From positions 554,967 through 618,966 of the forward strand of contig CAWGKI010000006.1 of NCBI GenBank assembly GCA_963823095.1: a stretch of DNA of 64,000 bases. Reading direction: 5' to 3'. The notes below the pieces were generated by a model, which ran no database searches, was not told where the DNA came from, and worked only from the letters and a program-made list of their open reading frames with translations. The position numbers and the translations under genes are program-made. This document shows, one piece after another, positions 18,902 through 30,074 of this stretch (the stretch's first letter is position 1; the number at the start of each line of letters is the position of its first letter). This DNA is from CAIVVT01 sp963823095 (GTDB lineage: Bacteria > Acidobacteriota > Terriglobia > Bryobacterales > Bryobacteraceae).

Positions 18902-20302
18902 CTACCTCGTCTTTTCGAGCGACCAGAATTCCAATCCGTAAGGCTCCAACTGGATCTTCACTGGACCGGAATCCGGCTCAAAAGTCACGTCTTCCAACGG
19001 ACGGAGGCGCGCGTTCTCATCATTCGATGGCGATGCTGCATCGAGCTGCCGGCGCTTCGCTACCAGCTTCAACGGCAGATCGCGCACGTCCAGCTCCACA
19101 TTCACTGGGTTGGCTGAGAAGTTCCACACCAGGAGGCTATAGATCTCGTACGACTTGTCGTAGGTGAGGAATGCGTGCACTTCCGGGTCGTTCGACTCCA
19201 CAGCAAGACGCTCACCGGTCAATCGGGAGAGCAACTTGAATGTGAAGTACGACGGGCGCATCACGTTCTGATAGTCGAAGAGTCCGTCGTATTGCGGCAT
19301 GCGGTTCCACCAGGCGGCCATGAACGACGCACCGTGGAGAGAGAAGAACTTAGCGAAGCGGTCGCGGTCCACGTGGTAATCGCGGATGTGATAGTAGCAG
19401 GAGTAGTCGAGGCCGCTCTCCTTCATCCGCCACGCGGTCTCGGCGATGAAGCAGGGCTGGGTCCGCGGGTTCTTGGGAGGCACGGTCAGGGCCATATTCC
19501 ACTCGTCGAGGATCGTCTCCGGCTTGAGAGATGGATAGGCTTTCAGGAGAGTCTTCACCCCTTGAATCGTGGCCTGTACGCTCTTCGGATCGCTGTTGTA
19601 AATGTGCCATGACACGAAGTTCAGCGGCACCTTCCGTTCTGCGCAGAACGCGAGCAGAGCAGGCAGAATCGGCGATTTCCAACCCGCCAGCGCGGGGCCG
19701 CCGACTCTGGCCGTTGAGTCCGCCCGCAGCACTGCCGCAGCGGTGTGCCGATAGTAGCGCGTGTAGTTCTCTGGCTTGAAGCGGTAAGGGCATCCGCCGT
19801 CTTCCCCGATGTCAGGCTCGTTCCCGACTTCCCAATAAAGGCCCTTCAGGCCCCGCTGCTTGTAGTGGGTAACCAACGCGTGGATGAGTCGCTCCCACTT
19901 TGCATAGTCTTGCGGCTCGACGACGTCCTGATCGACGACTGGGAACAATGCTTTCGGCTTGAAGGCGATGCTCAGCAACGGCATAGCACCCGTTCGAGTG
20001 ATGGCATCCACCGACTGGTCGAGCGTGTCGAAATGGTAACCACCGCGCTCAGGCAGGAGATCGAAATACTCCTGAACGAACAGGCGAATGATGCGCGGAT
20101 GCAGCGCGCGGATTTCGGCTACGCGATCGTCCCACATCGGATACTCCGACAGACCGCCTTGGCCGAGCGCGATGCGGTCGATGTTGAGCGGGCCCAGGTC
20201 GCTCGCGAAGGAGATGCGCAAATTAACCGTGCGCGATTGAGCGGGCGCGAGAATCGGGCCCCCGAGAGTGAGAGCCGCCATAAACAAGTAACCCGGTTTC
20301 AT
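18902..20302 (-). CDS. Secreted GH39-like glycoside hydrolase
   Basis: This 466-residue protein starts with a signal peptide (PGYLFMAALTLGGPILAPA). A (beta/alpha)8 barrel of clan GH-A follows. The acid/base is Glu162 in YWEVGNEPDIGE and the nucleophile is probably Glu267 in ETILDEWN. A beta-rich C-terminal domain (from about residue 370, LLVWNFSANPVNVELDV) matches the accessory domain of GH39 beta-xylosidases and related enzymes. It probably acts on plant-type polysaccharides or glycosides outside the inner membrane. The exact sugar is not predictable. It stands alone, convergent with the VWFA gene. Confidence 0.85.
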   Translation of the reverse strand: MKPGYLFMAALTLGGPILAPAQSRTVNLRISFASDLGPLNIDRIALGQGGLSEYPMWDDRVAEIRALHPRIIRLFVQEYFDLLPERGGYHFDTLDQSVDAITRTGAMPLLSIAFKPKALFPVVDQDVVEPQDYAKWERLIHALVTHYKQRGLKGLYWEVGNEPDIGEDGGCPYRFKPENYTRYYRHTAAAVLRADSTARVGGPALAGWKSPILPALLAFCAERKVPLNFVSWHIYNSDPKSVQATIQGVKTLLKAYPSLKPETILDEWNMALTVPPKNPRTQPCFIAETAWRMKESGLDYSCYYHIRDYHVDRDRFAKFFSLHGASFMAAWWNRMPQYDGLFDYQNVMRPSYFTFKLLSRLTGERLAVESNDPEVHAFLTYDKSYEIYSLLVWNFSANPVNVELDVRDLPLKLVAKRRQLDAASPSNDENARLRPLEDVTFEPDSGPVKIQLEPYGLEFWSLEKTR

Positions 20303-20661
20303 TCTATTTGCCTCAACTTTGACTCACGCTCATCGTATAACGATGCGATGAGGCTTTGGCCGCGGTGTACGCTTCCGCGGTCATCGAGAATGGAAGCAAC
20401 ACTGGCGACGACAGTCGCATTTGCGCCATCGTGACGGCGACCGAGGCTGCAGCGAGGCACTGAGAGCCGGCAATGCGGCGTCAATGCACCCCGCACCCCT
20501 TCACAGATCACCCTGCGCCGCACCGGCTTGCAGTGATGGGCTTCGGACGAATACAATTAAGGTTCCCCCCTTCGCAGGAACTTCGCTTACAGGTCTGAAC
20601 CTGGGATTGTATCCTGCGGATCGCGTCGAACGTTTGAAACAAATAGACAGGATTGTGGTTT
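20303..20661. other. Divergent intergenic region with a small palindrome
   Basis: This space separates divergent GH39 and receiver-like genes. CATCGT-ATA-ACGATG at 20331-20345 is a perfect 6-bp inverted repeat just upstream of the GH39 start and could be an operator. Nothing else is convincing. Confidence 0.3.
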
Positions 20662-21037
20662 ATGCCTCAGAACCCGCGAAAGATTCTCGCGGTCGTCGAC
20701 GATCTCTTTTTCGTCGTCAAAATTAACGATGCAGCCAGGCGCGCCGGCATGGTTGCCGAGTTCCTGAAGTCCGAGGATGCCGTCGTCGAGAAGGCGATGG
20801 CCGAGCGGCCGTCGATGGTGATCATCGATTTGAATTGCGGTTCGGTCGCACCGGTCCCGTTGATTGAAGACGCTGCGATCGAAGCCGGAGCTGAAGAACG
20901 TCAGCATCGTCGCTTTCGTCTCGCACATCCAGGGAGAACTCAAAATGCAGGCCCAGAACGCCGGCGCGGATATGGTGCTCGCTCGCTCCGCCTTCTCACT
21001 CAACCTGTCGCAAATCCTGCGGCGCCACGCGGCGTAG
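20662..21037 (+). CDS. Response-regulator receiver-like protein, frameshifted
   Basis: The first frame gives PRKILAVVDDLFFVVKINDA and then MVIIDLNCGSVAPVPLI, a receiver-like alpha/beta fold. Near 20868-20872 the reading must move one base, after which TLRSKPELKNVSIVAFVSH and ADMVLARSAFSLNLSQILRR complete the domain and stop at 21037. The sequence is explained by one extra base (ATTGAAGACG for an expected ATTAAGACG). The restored protein is about 124 residues, a stand-alone receiver domain with no output domain. Similar orphan receivers occur in Acidobacteria. Whether the gene is broken in the cell or only in the sequence is open. Confidence 0.72.
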
Positions 21038-21154
21038 CGGCCGGTTCGCTTCAGCCGCTATCACCTCGGAACGACATCTTGTCCTGACAGTTACTCCGGC
21101 GCGCTTAGGTGGTGAAACGCCGAGCCGCGGCTGGAACAAGAGAGCGAATCGTCC

Positions 21155-21247
21155 GTGGCGCGCGCTTCAGCGTGCAGTGGTGGCATTCATGCTACCATGC
21201 CGGACGTCGACATGAATGTCGCCGCAGCACGCTAAAGCGTGCGCCAC
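21155..21247. repeat. Palindromic repeat family A, copy 1
   Basis: This 93-base element has inverted ends (GTGGCGCGCGCTTCAGCGTGC against GCACGCTAAAGCGTGCGCCAC, quoted by ends only), each arm forming its own small hairpin. The inner part holds further inverted repeats (GGCATTCATGC; GACATGAATGTC). Two more copies lie at 36672 and 55044. It sits between convergent genes and has no coding capacity. Confidence 0.8.
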
Positions 21248-21318
21248 AACACACGCACCACGCTCACCAAATGGCGTGGTTATTGCCAGACAAGCACCCA
21301 GTACTACACTCCGGCGAA

Positions 21319-21885
21319 CTAACGAATCTCTTCAAACTCTTCCTGCGGTGTCGAACAGACGGGACAGAGATCGAAGTTCGGATTCGCCGTCGTAGAGCCG
21401 CAGTACGGGCAAACGTAGTAAACCACTGGCTTGCCGCCGCGCAGAGACTCCAGGTTTTTCAACGCATCAGTGTAAAGCTGGGCGTGCTCGGCCTCTACTT
21501 CCTGCGCCATCTGGAAGGTGCTCACGGCGTCCGGTTGTTCGTCCTGCTTCGCTTTCGCGATGAAGGACGGATACATGACGTCTCGTTCGTAGGTTTCGCC
21601 CTGAATCGCCGCTTGCAGATTCTCGCGCGTAGACTTCACATCAGGCGCCGCAATGATTGCGACCGGCGTCGCGCCGAGCTTTCGAATGACCTCGGAATGG
21701 TTGCGCGCGTGGCGCTCCTCCGCCCGCGCCGCGGCGCGGAACAGGCTGGCCACCGGGGCGAAACCTTCGGCGTCGGCCTTGGTCGCAAAGGCCAGGTAGC
21801 TCGCGTGGGCGTTGCTCTCACCGTTGAATGCCGCTTGCAGATTGTCGAGCGTCGTCGCGGACGCTACGTCATGAATGCTGTCCAT
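21319..21885 (-). CDS. Rubrerythrin
   Basis: This 188-residue protein starts at the ATG at 21885, with GGGAG about 7 bases upstream. The N-terminal ferritin-like four-helix domain carries the diiron ligand motifs (AAFNGESNAHASYLAFA, EERHARNHSEVI, and AAIQGETYERDVMYP with MAQEVEAEHAQLY). The C-terminal rubredoxin-like domain has CPYCGS and CPVC cysteine pairs for one iron. Rubrerythrins reduce hydrogen peroxide in the cytoplasm using electrons from rubredoxin or NADH. It is monocistronic. The gene is intact although it lies inside the zone where neighbours carry indels. Confidence 0.95.
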   Translation of the reverse strand: MDSIHDVASATTLDNLQAAFNGESNAHASYLAFATKADAEGFAPVASLFRAAARAEERHARNHSEVIRKLGATPVAIIAAPDVKSTRENLQAAIQGETYERDVMYPSFIAKAKQDEQPDAVSTFQMAQEVEAEHAQLYTDALKNLESLRGGKPVVYYVCPYCGSTTANPNFDLCPVCSTPQEEFEEIR

Positions 21886-21958
21886 TTCAGATCTCCCTGT
21901 CTCTAACTGTAGTCCTCGTGGAACGGCAGCAGGATTTGACATCTCCGCTCGGATCGGA

Positions 21959-23190
21959 CTATCCCCACCAGGTCTCTCCGTCGGCCATGTGCTTCTTCAG
22001 AAAATCGGTGTTCAGGTCCAGACCAAGCCCGACGCCTTTCGGCAATTGGAGCAGGCTGTTCCTGACGATAGGCGGGTTCGACGCCGCCATGTCTTCAACG
22101 TAGTGCGTCGGGCGGCCGAGCGCGCTCTCACTGCGATAGAAGTTCTGGATCGACGCGGCGAAATGCGCCGATGCGAAGGTCAGAACCAGCGTTCCAACAT
22201 TGTGCAAGCGCCATCGGTGTACGCGATAGTGCCGCGTAGTCCGCGATCTTGCGCGTGCCGGTGAGACCGCCGGAGAAGGCCAGATCGGGATGCACGATGT
22301 CCACCGCCTGCGTGTCGAGAAACGGTTTGAAACCGCGCACGAGTTCGAGCTTTTCGCCGGTCAACAGAGGGATGCGCGTCGAACGCCGGAGGGCCGCCCA
22401 ACCCTCTGAATAGGGTGGGTTCAACGCATCTTCGATGAACAGCGGATCCATCGGTTCCACGGCCTTCGCGACGGCGATCGCGCTCGGCGTATCGAACTCG
22501 TTGTGGCAATGCACGGCAATGTCGATGTCTTCGCCGACGGCTTCACGGCAGTTCGTATACGCGGCTCGGATCTTCTTCAGGTCCTCGTGCATCAGCGTGT
22601 TGGCGTAGCGTGCGGCGGGCAGGCCCAGGATGAAGTTGATGCTGTTCTTGTAGGCCTTGAAACCCTCCGGGCGCGTCTTCACAAGCTGCGCCCAGTCGCG
22701 GCAGGCGGCCTTGTCGAGCATGTTAAAGCCGTCGCCGTGCGAGTACATCGGCACCGCGTCGCGGAACGGTCCGCCCATCAACTCATAGACCGGTTTGTCG
22801 AGGATCTTCCCGGCGAGATCCCACAACGCCATGTCGATTCCGCTGATGGTCGGGATGTGCGCGGTGTAGGTGTGCATCAGCGACGACATCTCGAAGAAGT
22901 GCTTTTCGATCGACAGCGGGTCTTTGCCGAGCAGCAACGGCGCCATGGTCTGGATGCGCGCCTTGGCCATCTCGCCCGTGCTACCGGCCTCGCCAATGCC
23001 ATACAGGCCGGCATCCGTCTCCACCTTAATCAGGCAGTTCCCGTGGCTACGGGGCGTTGCAGCCCCAGCACCTTGATGGCGGTGATCTTCAGCTTGCCGG
23101 TGTACGGCGCGGCATAGCACTTAAAATTGGGAATAGCGGCGCGGTCGATGCGGCGGCAAGGATCTTGAGTAGGGTGCGACGGGTCATCAT
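21959..23190 (-). CDS. Exported enolase-superfamily enzyme (mandelate racemase/galactonate dehydratase type), frameshifted
   Basis: The protein can be read from 23190 with three frame changes. A twin-arginine-like leader (MTRRTLLKILAAAST) leads, after a shift near 23135, to NFKCYAAPYTGKLKITAIKV. After a shift near 23060 the main frame gives LIKVETDAGLYGIGEAGSTG, the acid region DIAVHCHNEFDTPSA, PLFIEDALNPPYSEG and IPLLTGEKLE. A last shift near 22200 gives HNVGTLVLTFASAHFAAS and the end at 21959. The order of Asp/His, Glu, Glu and His motifs fits the sugar-acid dehydratase branch. The substrate is unknown. The motifs are preserved, so the shifts may be sequence errors. Confidence 0.75.
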
Positions 23191-23244
23191 TGGAGCACCT
23201 TCTTGAGACGGGGGCTCACACCAATCTACTCCTGTCTGGAGCGC

Positions 23245-23331
23245 GTGGGGCAGACTTCAGTGTGCGCACCGGTTTCAACCGGTGCGGGCCGGAGCGGGGC
23301 TGGAGCCCCACGCAGGCTGAAGCCGCCCCAC
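23245..23331. repeat. Palindromic repeat family B, copy 1
   Basis: This 87-base element has outer arms GTGGGGCAGACTTCAG and CTGAAGCCGCCCCAC. Inside are two further hairpins, GCACCGGTT-TC-AACCGGTGC and GGGGCT-GG-AGCCCC, giving a cloverleaf-like fold. It lies between the enolase-superfamily and aconitase genes. Confidence 0.75.
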
Positions 23332-23339
23332 TTTGAGCG

Positions 23340-26000
<2,661 letters not shown>

Positions 26001-26188
26001 GGCTTTAACACACTGATTGTAGCGTGGCGCGGAGAGGTTTCTGTACGAAAGCGGCCTCGCGATTCGCCGATGTTGTGTCGCGCCGAGGTTCCGGATGCAC
26101 CCCATCCAGTGCGAGGAATCGTACCACATCGCTAGACGCCCCGGTTTCACTTCTGAGCTAAACCGGTTCCACGCCATGACATGGACGG

Positions 26189-26493
26189 ATGAGCGTTGAC
26201 GACACACTGCTGAGCGAGATTGATCGCCGCGTTTTGACCCCGGCGCGGCCCGACGCAGCGCGGCCATAGTCGAGATGACGAAGGACGGCGACATCGACCG
26301 GTTGATCGTTGGACCACCACCTGCGAGTGGCCATGAGGCCTCCGTTCAGGTTCGTGACGCATTTGGCGATAGCCAATTGGCTGTCGACATGATTCTCATT
26401 ACGACGGAGAGATTCGAAGCCACCAGGAACCGTATCGGCGGTATTGCCTATCCTGCGCACAAGTACGGCAGCGTGCTTTATGACGCGGCCTGA
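26189..26493 (+). pseudogene. Remnant of an MNT-type nucleotidyltransferase (antitoxin-like)
   Basis: The start reads MSVDDTLLSEIDRRVL, like the first helix of minimal nucleotidyltransferases. The GSRARG catalytic segment is missing and the frame hits stops near 26267. From about 26270 another frame continues as EMTKDGDIDRLIVG (the DxD region), AVDMILITTERFEATRNRIG and AYPAHKYGSVLYDAA, stopping at 26491-26493. The stop overlaps the HEPN-like start at 26480 by 14 bases, which is the standard arrangement of MNT-HEPN modules. Loss of the catalytic glycine-serine motif and the frame change make it inactive. Confidence 0.6.
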
Positions 26494-26560
26494 GGACGAA
26501 ATCCGGCGGCGGGTGTCGGAGTGGGGTCATGAAGCCCAATTGAATTTCTTTACATTGCGG
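26480..26560 (+). pseudogene. Remnant of a HEPN-domain protein
   Basis: MTRPEDEIRRRVSEWGHEAQ resembles the first helix of HEPN proteins that partner MNT nucleotidyltransferases. The similarity stops after about 25 codons and the frame then runs into the DinB gene upstream region. It is likely a deletion product of a toxin-antitoxin module. Confidence 0.45.
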
Positions 26561-26641
26561 ACCCCACCTGAAGCCGGGCCGATGCTGAGTCCCTACTGGC
26601 GCATCTGCCAAAATTCACCGATACTGGCGTGGGAGGTCAAG

Positions 26642-27133
26642 ATGGCCGCTGGACAAATGCCCGCCGTTTCAATGCCGTTCATCACACCCGACGCTCTGCT
26701 CGAACATTGGCAGGGCCACCGCCGGCTCACCCGGCGCGCAATTGACGCCTTTCCTGACGATAAGCTTTTCAGTTTCTCGCTGGGCGGCATGCGGCCGTTC
26801 GGAGTGCTGGTTATGGAGATGCTCACCATGGCTGAGCCGACACTGCGTGGTCTGGCCACGGGCGAATGGATCCGGTCCACCGATCGCGATCCGCGGCCCA
26901 AGCAGGAGTTGCTACGGCTCTGGGACCAGACCACGGAGCAGATGAACGTTTTGTGGCCTAAGATCCCGCCGCAGCGCTTCCTGGAAACGGTTACGGCCTT
27001 CGGGCAATGGCCTGGCGTGGTCCACAACCTCATCCTTTACGTGATCGACAACGAGATCCATCATCGCGGCCAAGGCTATGTGTATCTGCGCGCGCTGGGG
27101 ATTGAGCCGCCGGCGTTCTTCGACCGTAGTTGA
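26642..27133 (+). CDS. DinB-family protein
   Basis: I start the gene at the ATG at 26642, because GGGAGG lies 5 bases upstream and the 163-residue product then has the usual DinB length. It is a helical protein with a metal-site pattern: LLEHWQGHRRLTRRAIDAFP at the N-terminus and NEIHHRGQGYVYLRALGIEP at the C-terminus, where the two histidines are likely ligands. DinB/YfiT proteins include thiol-dependent transferases, but most are uncharacterised. It may use part of a former HEPN transcript. The upstream frame back to 26444 belongs to the HEPN remnant. Confidence 0.85.
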   Translation: MAAGQMPAVSMPFITPDALLEHWQGHRRLTRRAIDAFPDDKLFSFSLGGMRPFGVLVMEMLTMAEPTLRGLATGEWIRSTDRDPRPKQELLRLWDQTTEQMNVLWPKIPPQRFLETVTAFGQWPGVVHNLILYVIDNEIHHRGQGYVYLRALGIEPPAFFDRS

Positions 27134-27301
27134 TCGGTCACTGTCGTCGCTAGGCCTGGACTCGGTGGTCAGGCGCGCCAACCAGCTTCACGTTGGCGCA
27201 CGTCTCGAAAAATGCGCGGAAATCCAGGGTCCCCGAATTGACCATACTCCTGGCGCCCGATGCTATTTCGGCACGCCGACTACGCCATTGAAGCGATGGC
27301 G

Positions 27302-27619
27302 TCAGGAAGCCTTGCCCACCTCGCGCTTCAAGCTGTCGTGGAGCAACGACTTCATCAGAGTCTGGTAACCGACGCCGCGTTTGACCGCCAGTTGGCGCGC
27401 TCGTTCGATGTCCTGCACCGGCAGCCGCATGGTGACGCTTTGTGTCGGCACCCGAATTGGACGACCGTACTTGATCAGGAGATCCGTGACGATCTCGGAG
27501 TGCTCATCCCACCACGCGGCTTCCTCGGCTTCAGTCCGAAATACTGGCGTCGTAAGCTGGATGGGGTTGCCCGGAGTGCCTTTCGGCGTCTTCGTTGTGA
27601 GAGTCTTGCTTTTCTTCAT
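27302..27619 (-). CDS. BrnA/CopG-like antitoxin
   Basis: This 105-residue basic protein has FRTEAEEAAWWDEHSEIVTD in the middle and a C-terminal ribbon-helix-helix-like segment, SVTMRLPVQDIERARQLAVK, then GYQTLMKSLLHDSL. This is the pattern of antitoxins that pair with BrnT-type toxins. Its ATG (27619) overlaps the toxin stop as ATGA, so the two are coupled. It would bind and neutralise the toxin and repress the operon through the palindrome upstream of the toxin gene. Confidence 0.8.
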   Translation of the reverse strand: MKKSKTLTTKTPKGTPGNPIQLTTPVFRTEAEEAAWWDEHSEIVTDLLIKYGRPIRVPTQSVTMRLPVQDIERARQLAVKRGVGYQTLMKSLLHDSLKREVGKAS

Positions 27620-27879
27620 AAGATTCTCCTGAGCCTGCGATCCTCATGGGCAGTCACAACGCGGATTCTGCCGCCGCGAAGAGTATAAACCACCTTCAAG
27701 ACTCGCCCCGTTGCGGTGCGGCCTGCACAGACCGTGCGCGCCTCGCCGCTGGAAAGGACGGCCGCCAGGACGACGGGGTGGTTTGAGATGGCCTCTTCGG
27801 CTTCGGAAGGACTGACGCCGTGGCGCCCAACGTGATCGATGTTCCCTTTGTCCCAGTCGAAATTGGCTCTACTACCCAC
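27616..27879 (-). CDS. brnT: BrnT-like toxin (RelE-fold ribonuclease family)
   Basis: From a GTG at 27879 the frame gives 87 residues. FDWDKGNIDHVGRHGVSPSE, EEAISNHPVVLAA and the final RIRVVTAHEDRRLRRIL follow the BrnT pattern. BrnT toxins cut RNA and slow growth until neutralised by the partner antitoxin. No ATG exists in frame near the expected start, which is why I choose GTG. The toxin precedes the antitoxin, as in brnTA operons. The frame extends upstream to 28242 but that part is antisense to the DnaC-like gene and is rejected. Confidence 0.75.
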   Translation of the reverse strand: MGSRANFDWDKGNIDHVGRHGVSPSEAEEAISNHPVVLAAVLSSGEARTVCAGRTATGRVLKVVYTLRGGRIRVVTAHEDRRLRRIL

Positions 27880-27889
27880 GTACCTACAT

Positions 27890-27903
27890 AGTGTACGTAC
27901 ACT
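27890..27903 (-). promoter_or_regulatory. Palindromic operator upstream of the toxin-antitoxin pair
   Basis: AGTGTACGTACACT is a perfect 14-bp palindrome 11 bases upstream of the toxin GTG. It is flanked by additional GTACGT-type half-sites (for example TATGTACGT and GGTACGTG). The position suits autorepression by the ribbon-helix-helix antitoxin. Confidence 0.6.
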
Positions 27904-27980
27904 GCGTATGTACGTCAACCACCGTCCGATCCTTACGCCAGGAAGTCGCGGCTCCGGAACTCCTTGGATTCCGGCTTGCG

Positions 27981-28754
27981 CTATCGTCTCGGCGCTTGTA
28001 CCCGATAATCCGGCGCGCCGAACATCTTCACGATGGTGCACATCTCGAACAGGCGCGAGCGCGCGCGCATTCCTATCTGTTCGGAGAGCGTCTTGCGCAG
28101 GTCGTACTTGGCGGCGCCCTCGGTCATGCGGACTACGTCCTTGCCGCCCATCTCCGGATCCGGCAGGTTGGTGGTCGCGATCAGAGGCTTGCGATGGTTG
28201 CAGCGGTGAGTGATGATGCCTGTCACCACGTCTTCCACCCAATCGCTGGACCGGTACGCGCCTAGGTCGTCCAGCATCAGAACCTCGGCGTCGAGCGCCG
28301 ACTGGTAGGCGTCCTTGTTGGTCCCGCGCGTCTCTGGATCATAGCTCGCGCGGATCTGCTCGATGAGCGACTGATAATCCCAGAAGACCGTGTCGAAGCC
28401 CTTCTCAATCAAGCGGCGGACGGTCGCCACCGCGAGGTGTGTCTTGCCGCACCCCGCGTCTCCCGCAAACAGCAGACCAGGCTTGGCAGCCAGGGGGAAC
28501 TCCATGGCGTAGCCCGCGGCGATGGTCATCGCCTGAGACAGAATGCTGTGCGCGATGGGGTGCTCCTGCATGGAGGGCACGCGGAAATTGTCGAAGGAGT
28601 CGCTCTGGAAATTCGGAGGGATGCCCGCGCTCTGCCAGATGTTAGCCGAACGATTCTCAGCGCGGCATTCGCAGCGTTTGGCCGAGGTCATGCCGTCGCG
28701 GTCGACGATCACGTATCCCGTATCTCCGCAATGTGGACACTTGCTGGTAGCCAT
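27981..28754 (-). CDS. DnaC/IstB-like AAA+ ATPase with zinc-binding N-terminus
   Basis: This 257-residue protein starts at 28754. An N-terminal zinc-ribbon-like motif (SKCPHCGDTGYVI with a later RCECR) precedes a AAA+ domain. The Walker A is AGDAGCGKTHLA, the Walker B VLMLDDLGAYRS, the sensor ATTNLPD, and the end has SRLFEMCTIVKM. This is the layout of DnaC/DnaI-type helicase loaders. As no IS21 transposase is adjacent, a role in loading the replicative helicase is more likely than one in transposition. It is monocistronic. Confidence 0.88.
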   Translation of the reverse strand: MATSKCPHCGDTGYVIVDRDGMTSAKRCECRAENRSANIWQSAGIPPNFQSDSFDNFRVPSMQEHPIAHSILSQAMTIAAGYAMEFPLAAKPGLLFAGDAGCGKTHLAVATVRRLIEKGFDTVFWDYQSLIEQIRASYDPETRGTNKDAYQSALDAEVLMLDDLGAYRSSDWVEDVVTGIITHRCNHRKPLIATTNLPDPEMGGKDVVRMTEGAAKYDLRKTLSEQIGMRARSRLFEMCTIVKMFGAPDYRVQAPRR

Positions 28755-29054
28755 GAACGCCTTCGCCTTTGGATTGTAGCAAGGGACCAAGCATGCAAGT
28801 GCAATAACGAGGGGCTTGACCGCGGTTAGTGGAGCACAGCGTGGAACCTTGAGCCCCTGTCGGCAGCCATCGCAGAGCCGAAGCGCCGGACCGGGCGGGC
28901 GCGAGCGCCGGACAGCCTGCGCGACGCTCGAGAGCCGCCCCACAACAGCTATTACACAAGTCTTACAAGGGGTTAGCCGCGTTCTTGTTACTTTCTTAAT
29001 TAGTACGGTTGCTCTCAGAGGGGCGGCCTCCCGATCACACACATTGAGGAGTTC

Positions 29055-29918
29055 ATGATCATCACCAAAGCACCCAAGGTGAACCGGAATGGTATCAACT
29101 GGGTTTCAACGATCGCCTTCGCCACGTTCCATATCCTATCCGTAGTGGCGCTCTTCTTCTTCAGTTGGCCGGCCGTGATCACTGCCATCGTGCTGTACTG
29201 GATCTCGCTCAGCTTTGGCATCGGCATGGGATACCACCGGCTGCATACTCACCGCGGCTACAAGGTCCCCAAGCCTCTCGAATACACTCTCGCCGTCTGC
29301 GGCACCCTGGCTTTGGAAGGCGGACCCATCTCGTGGGTAGCGACGCACCGGATTCATCACCAGTTCTCCGACCACGAAGGCGACCCGCATACGCCCCGCG
29401 ATGGCGCATGGTGGGCACACATCCTCTGGATGATGGTGGGCGACGCTCTGCATTGCGACGCGGTGACTACGGCGAAGTATGCTCCGGATCTCGCCAAGGA
29501 CCGCTTCTACGTATGGCTGACCAAGTGGCATTGGATCCCGCTGGTGGTGGTGGGCCTGCTGCTGCTGGCCTTCGGAGGCATTCCGTTCGTACTGTGGGGC
29601 ATCTTCTTCCGCGTAACGCTCGGCCAACACGTCACATGGATGGTCAATTCCGTCACGCACATCTGGGGCAGCCGTCGATTTGAGACCCGCGACGGGTCGC
29701 GCAACAACTGGTTTGTCGCTCTGCTGAGCTTCGGTGAGGGCTGGCACAACAATCACCATGCGCATCCCGTTTCGGCCCGTCACGGCCTGGCGTGGTACGA
29801 GCTCGACATCACGTGGTACACGATTCTCCTGTTTGAGAAGTTAGGCCTCGCAACGGCAGTTAAGGCCAAGTCGCTCGAGCCGCGACGCGCCCTGGCCGCC
29901 GAACGGCAGGCGGCGTGA
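29055..29918 (+). CDS. Acyl-CoA/fatty acid delta-9-type desaturase
   Basis: This 287-residue membrane enzyme introduces a double bond into acyl chains using a diiron centre, oxygen and an electron carrier. All three histidine boxes are present: HRLHTHR (residues 61-67), HRIHH (98-102) and HNNHH near the C-terminus in EGWHNNHHAHP. Membrane segments flank the boxes in the usual 2+2 pattern. The ribosome site is GAGGAG, 4 bases before the ATG. No electron-transfer partner gene is adjacent. It likely tunes membrane fluidity. Confidence 0.95.
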   Translation: MIITKAPKVNRNGINWVSTIAFATFHILSVVALFFFSWPAVITAIVLYWISLSFGIGMGYHRLHTHRGYKVPKPLEYTLAVCGTLALEGGPISWVATHRIHHQFSDHEGDPHTPRDGAWWAHILWMMVGDALHCDAVTTAKYAPDLAKDRFYVWLTKWHWIPLVVVGLLLLAFGGIPFVLWGIFFRVTLGQHVTWMVNSVTHIWGSRRFETRDGSRNNWFVALLSFGEGWHNNHHAHPVSARHGLAWYELDITWYTILLFEKLGLATAVKAKSLEPRRALAAERQAA

Positions 29919-30074
29919 CCACTTCCGGTTCCCTCGGCGATCGGGTCCTCCAATAGCCGTCGGGCGTCATTCTCACTCGTGGGATCGTCTGATTCGTGGA
30001 CCGCGGACTGGTCGTCGATAAGGCTGATTGAGCGGCGGCCATGCCAGTAATGTCAGCACTGGAAGTGGCCGGGG

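Noticed and set aside
27880..28242. Upstream extension of the toxin frame to 28242
   Set aside because: It crosses the end of the DnaC-like gene in another frame and passes the operator palindrome; the GTG at 27879 fits the family length.
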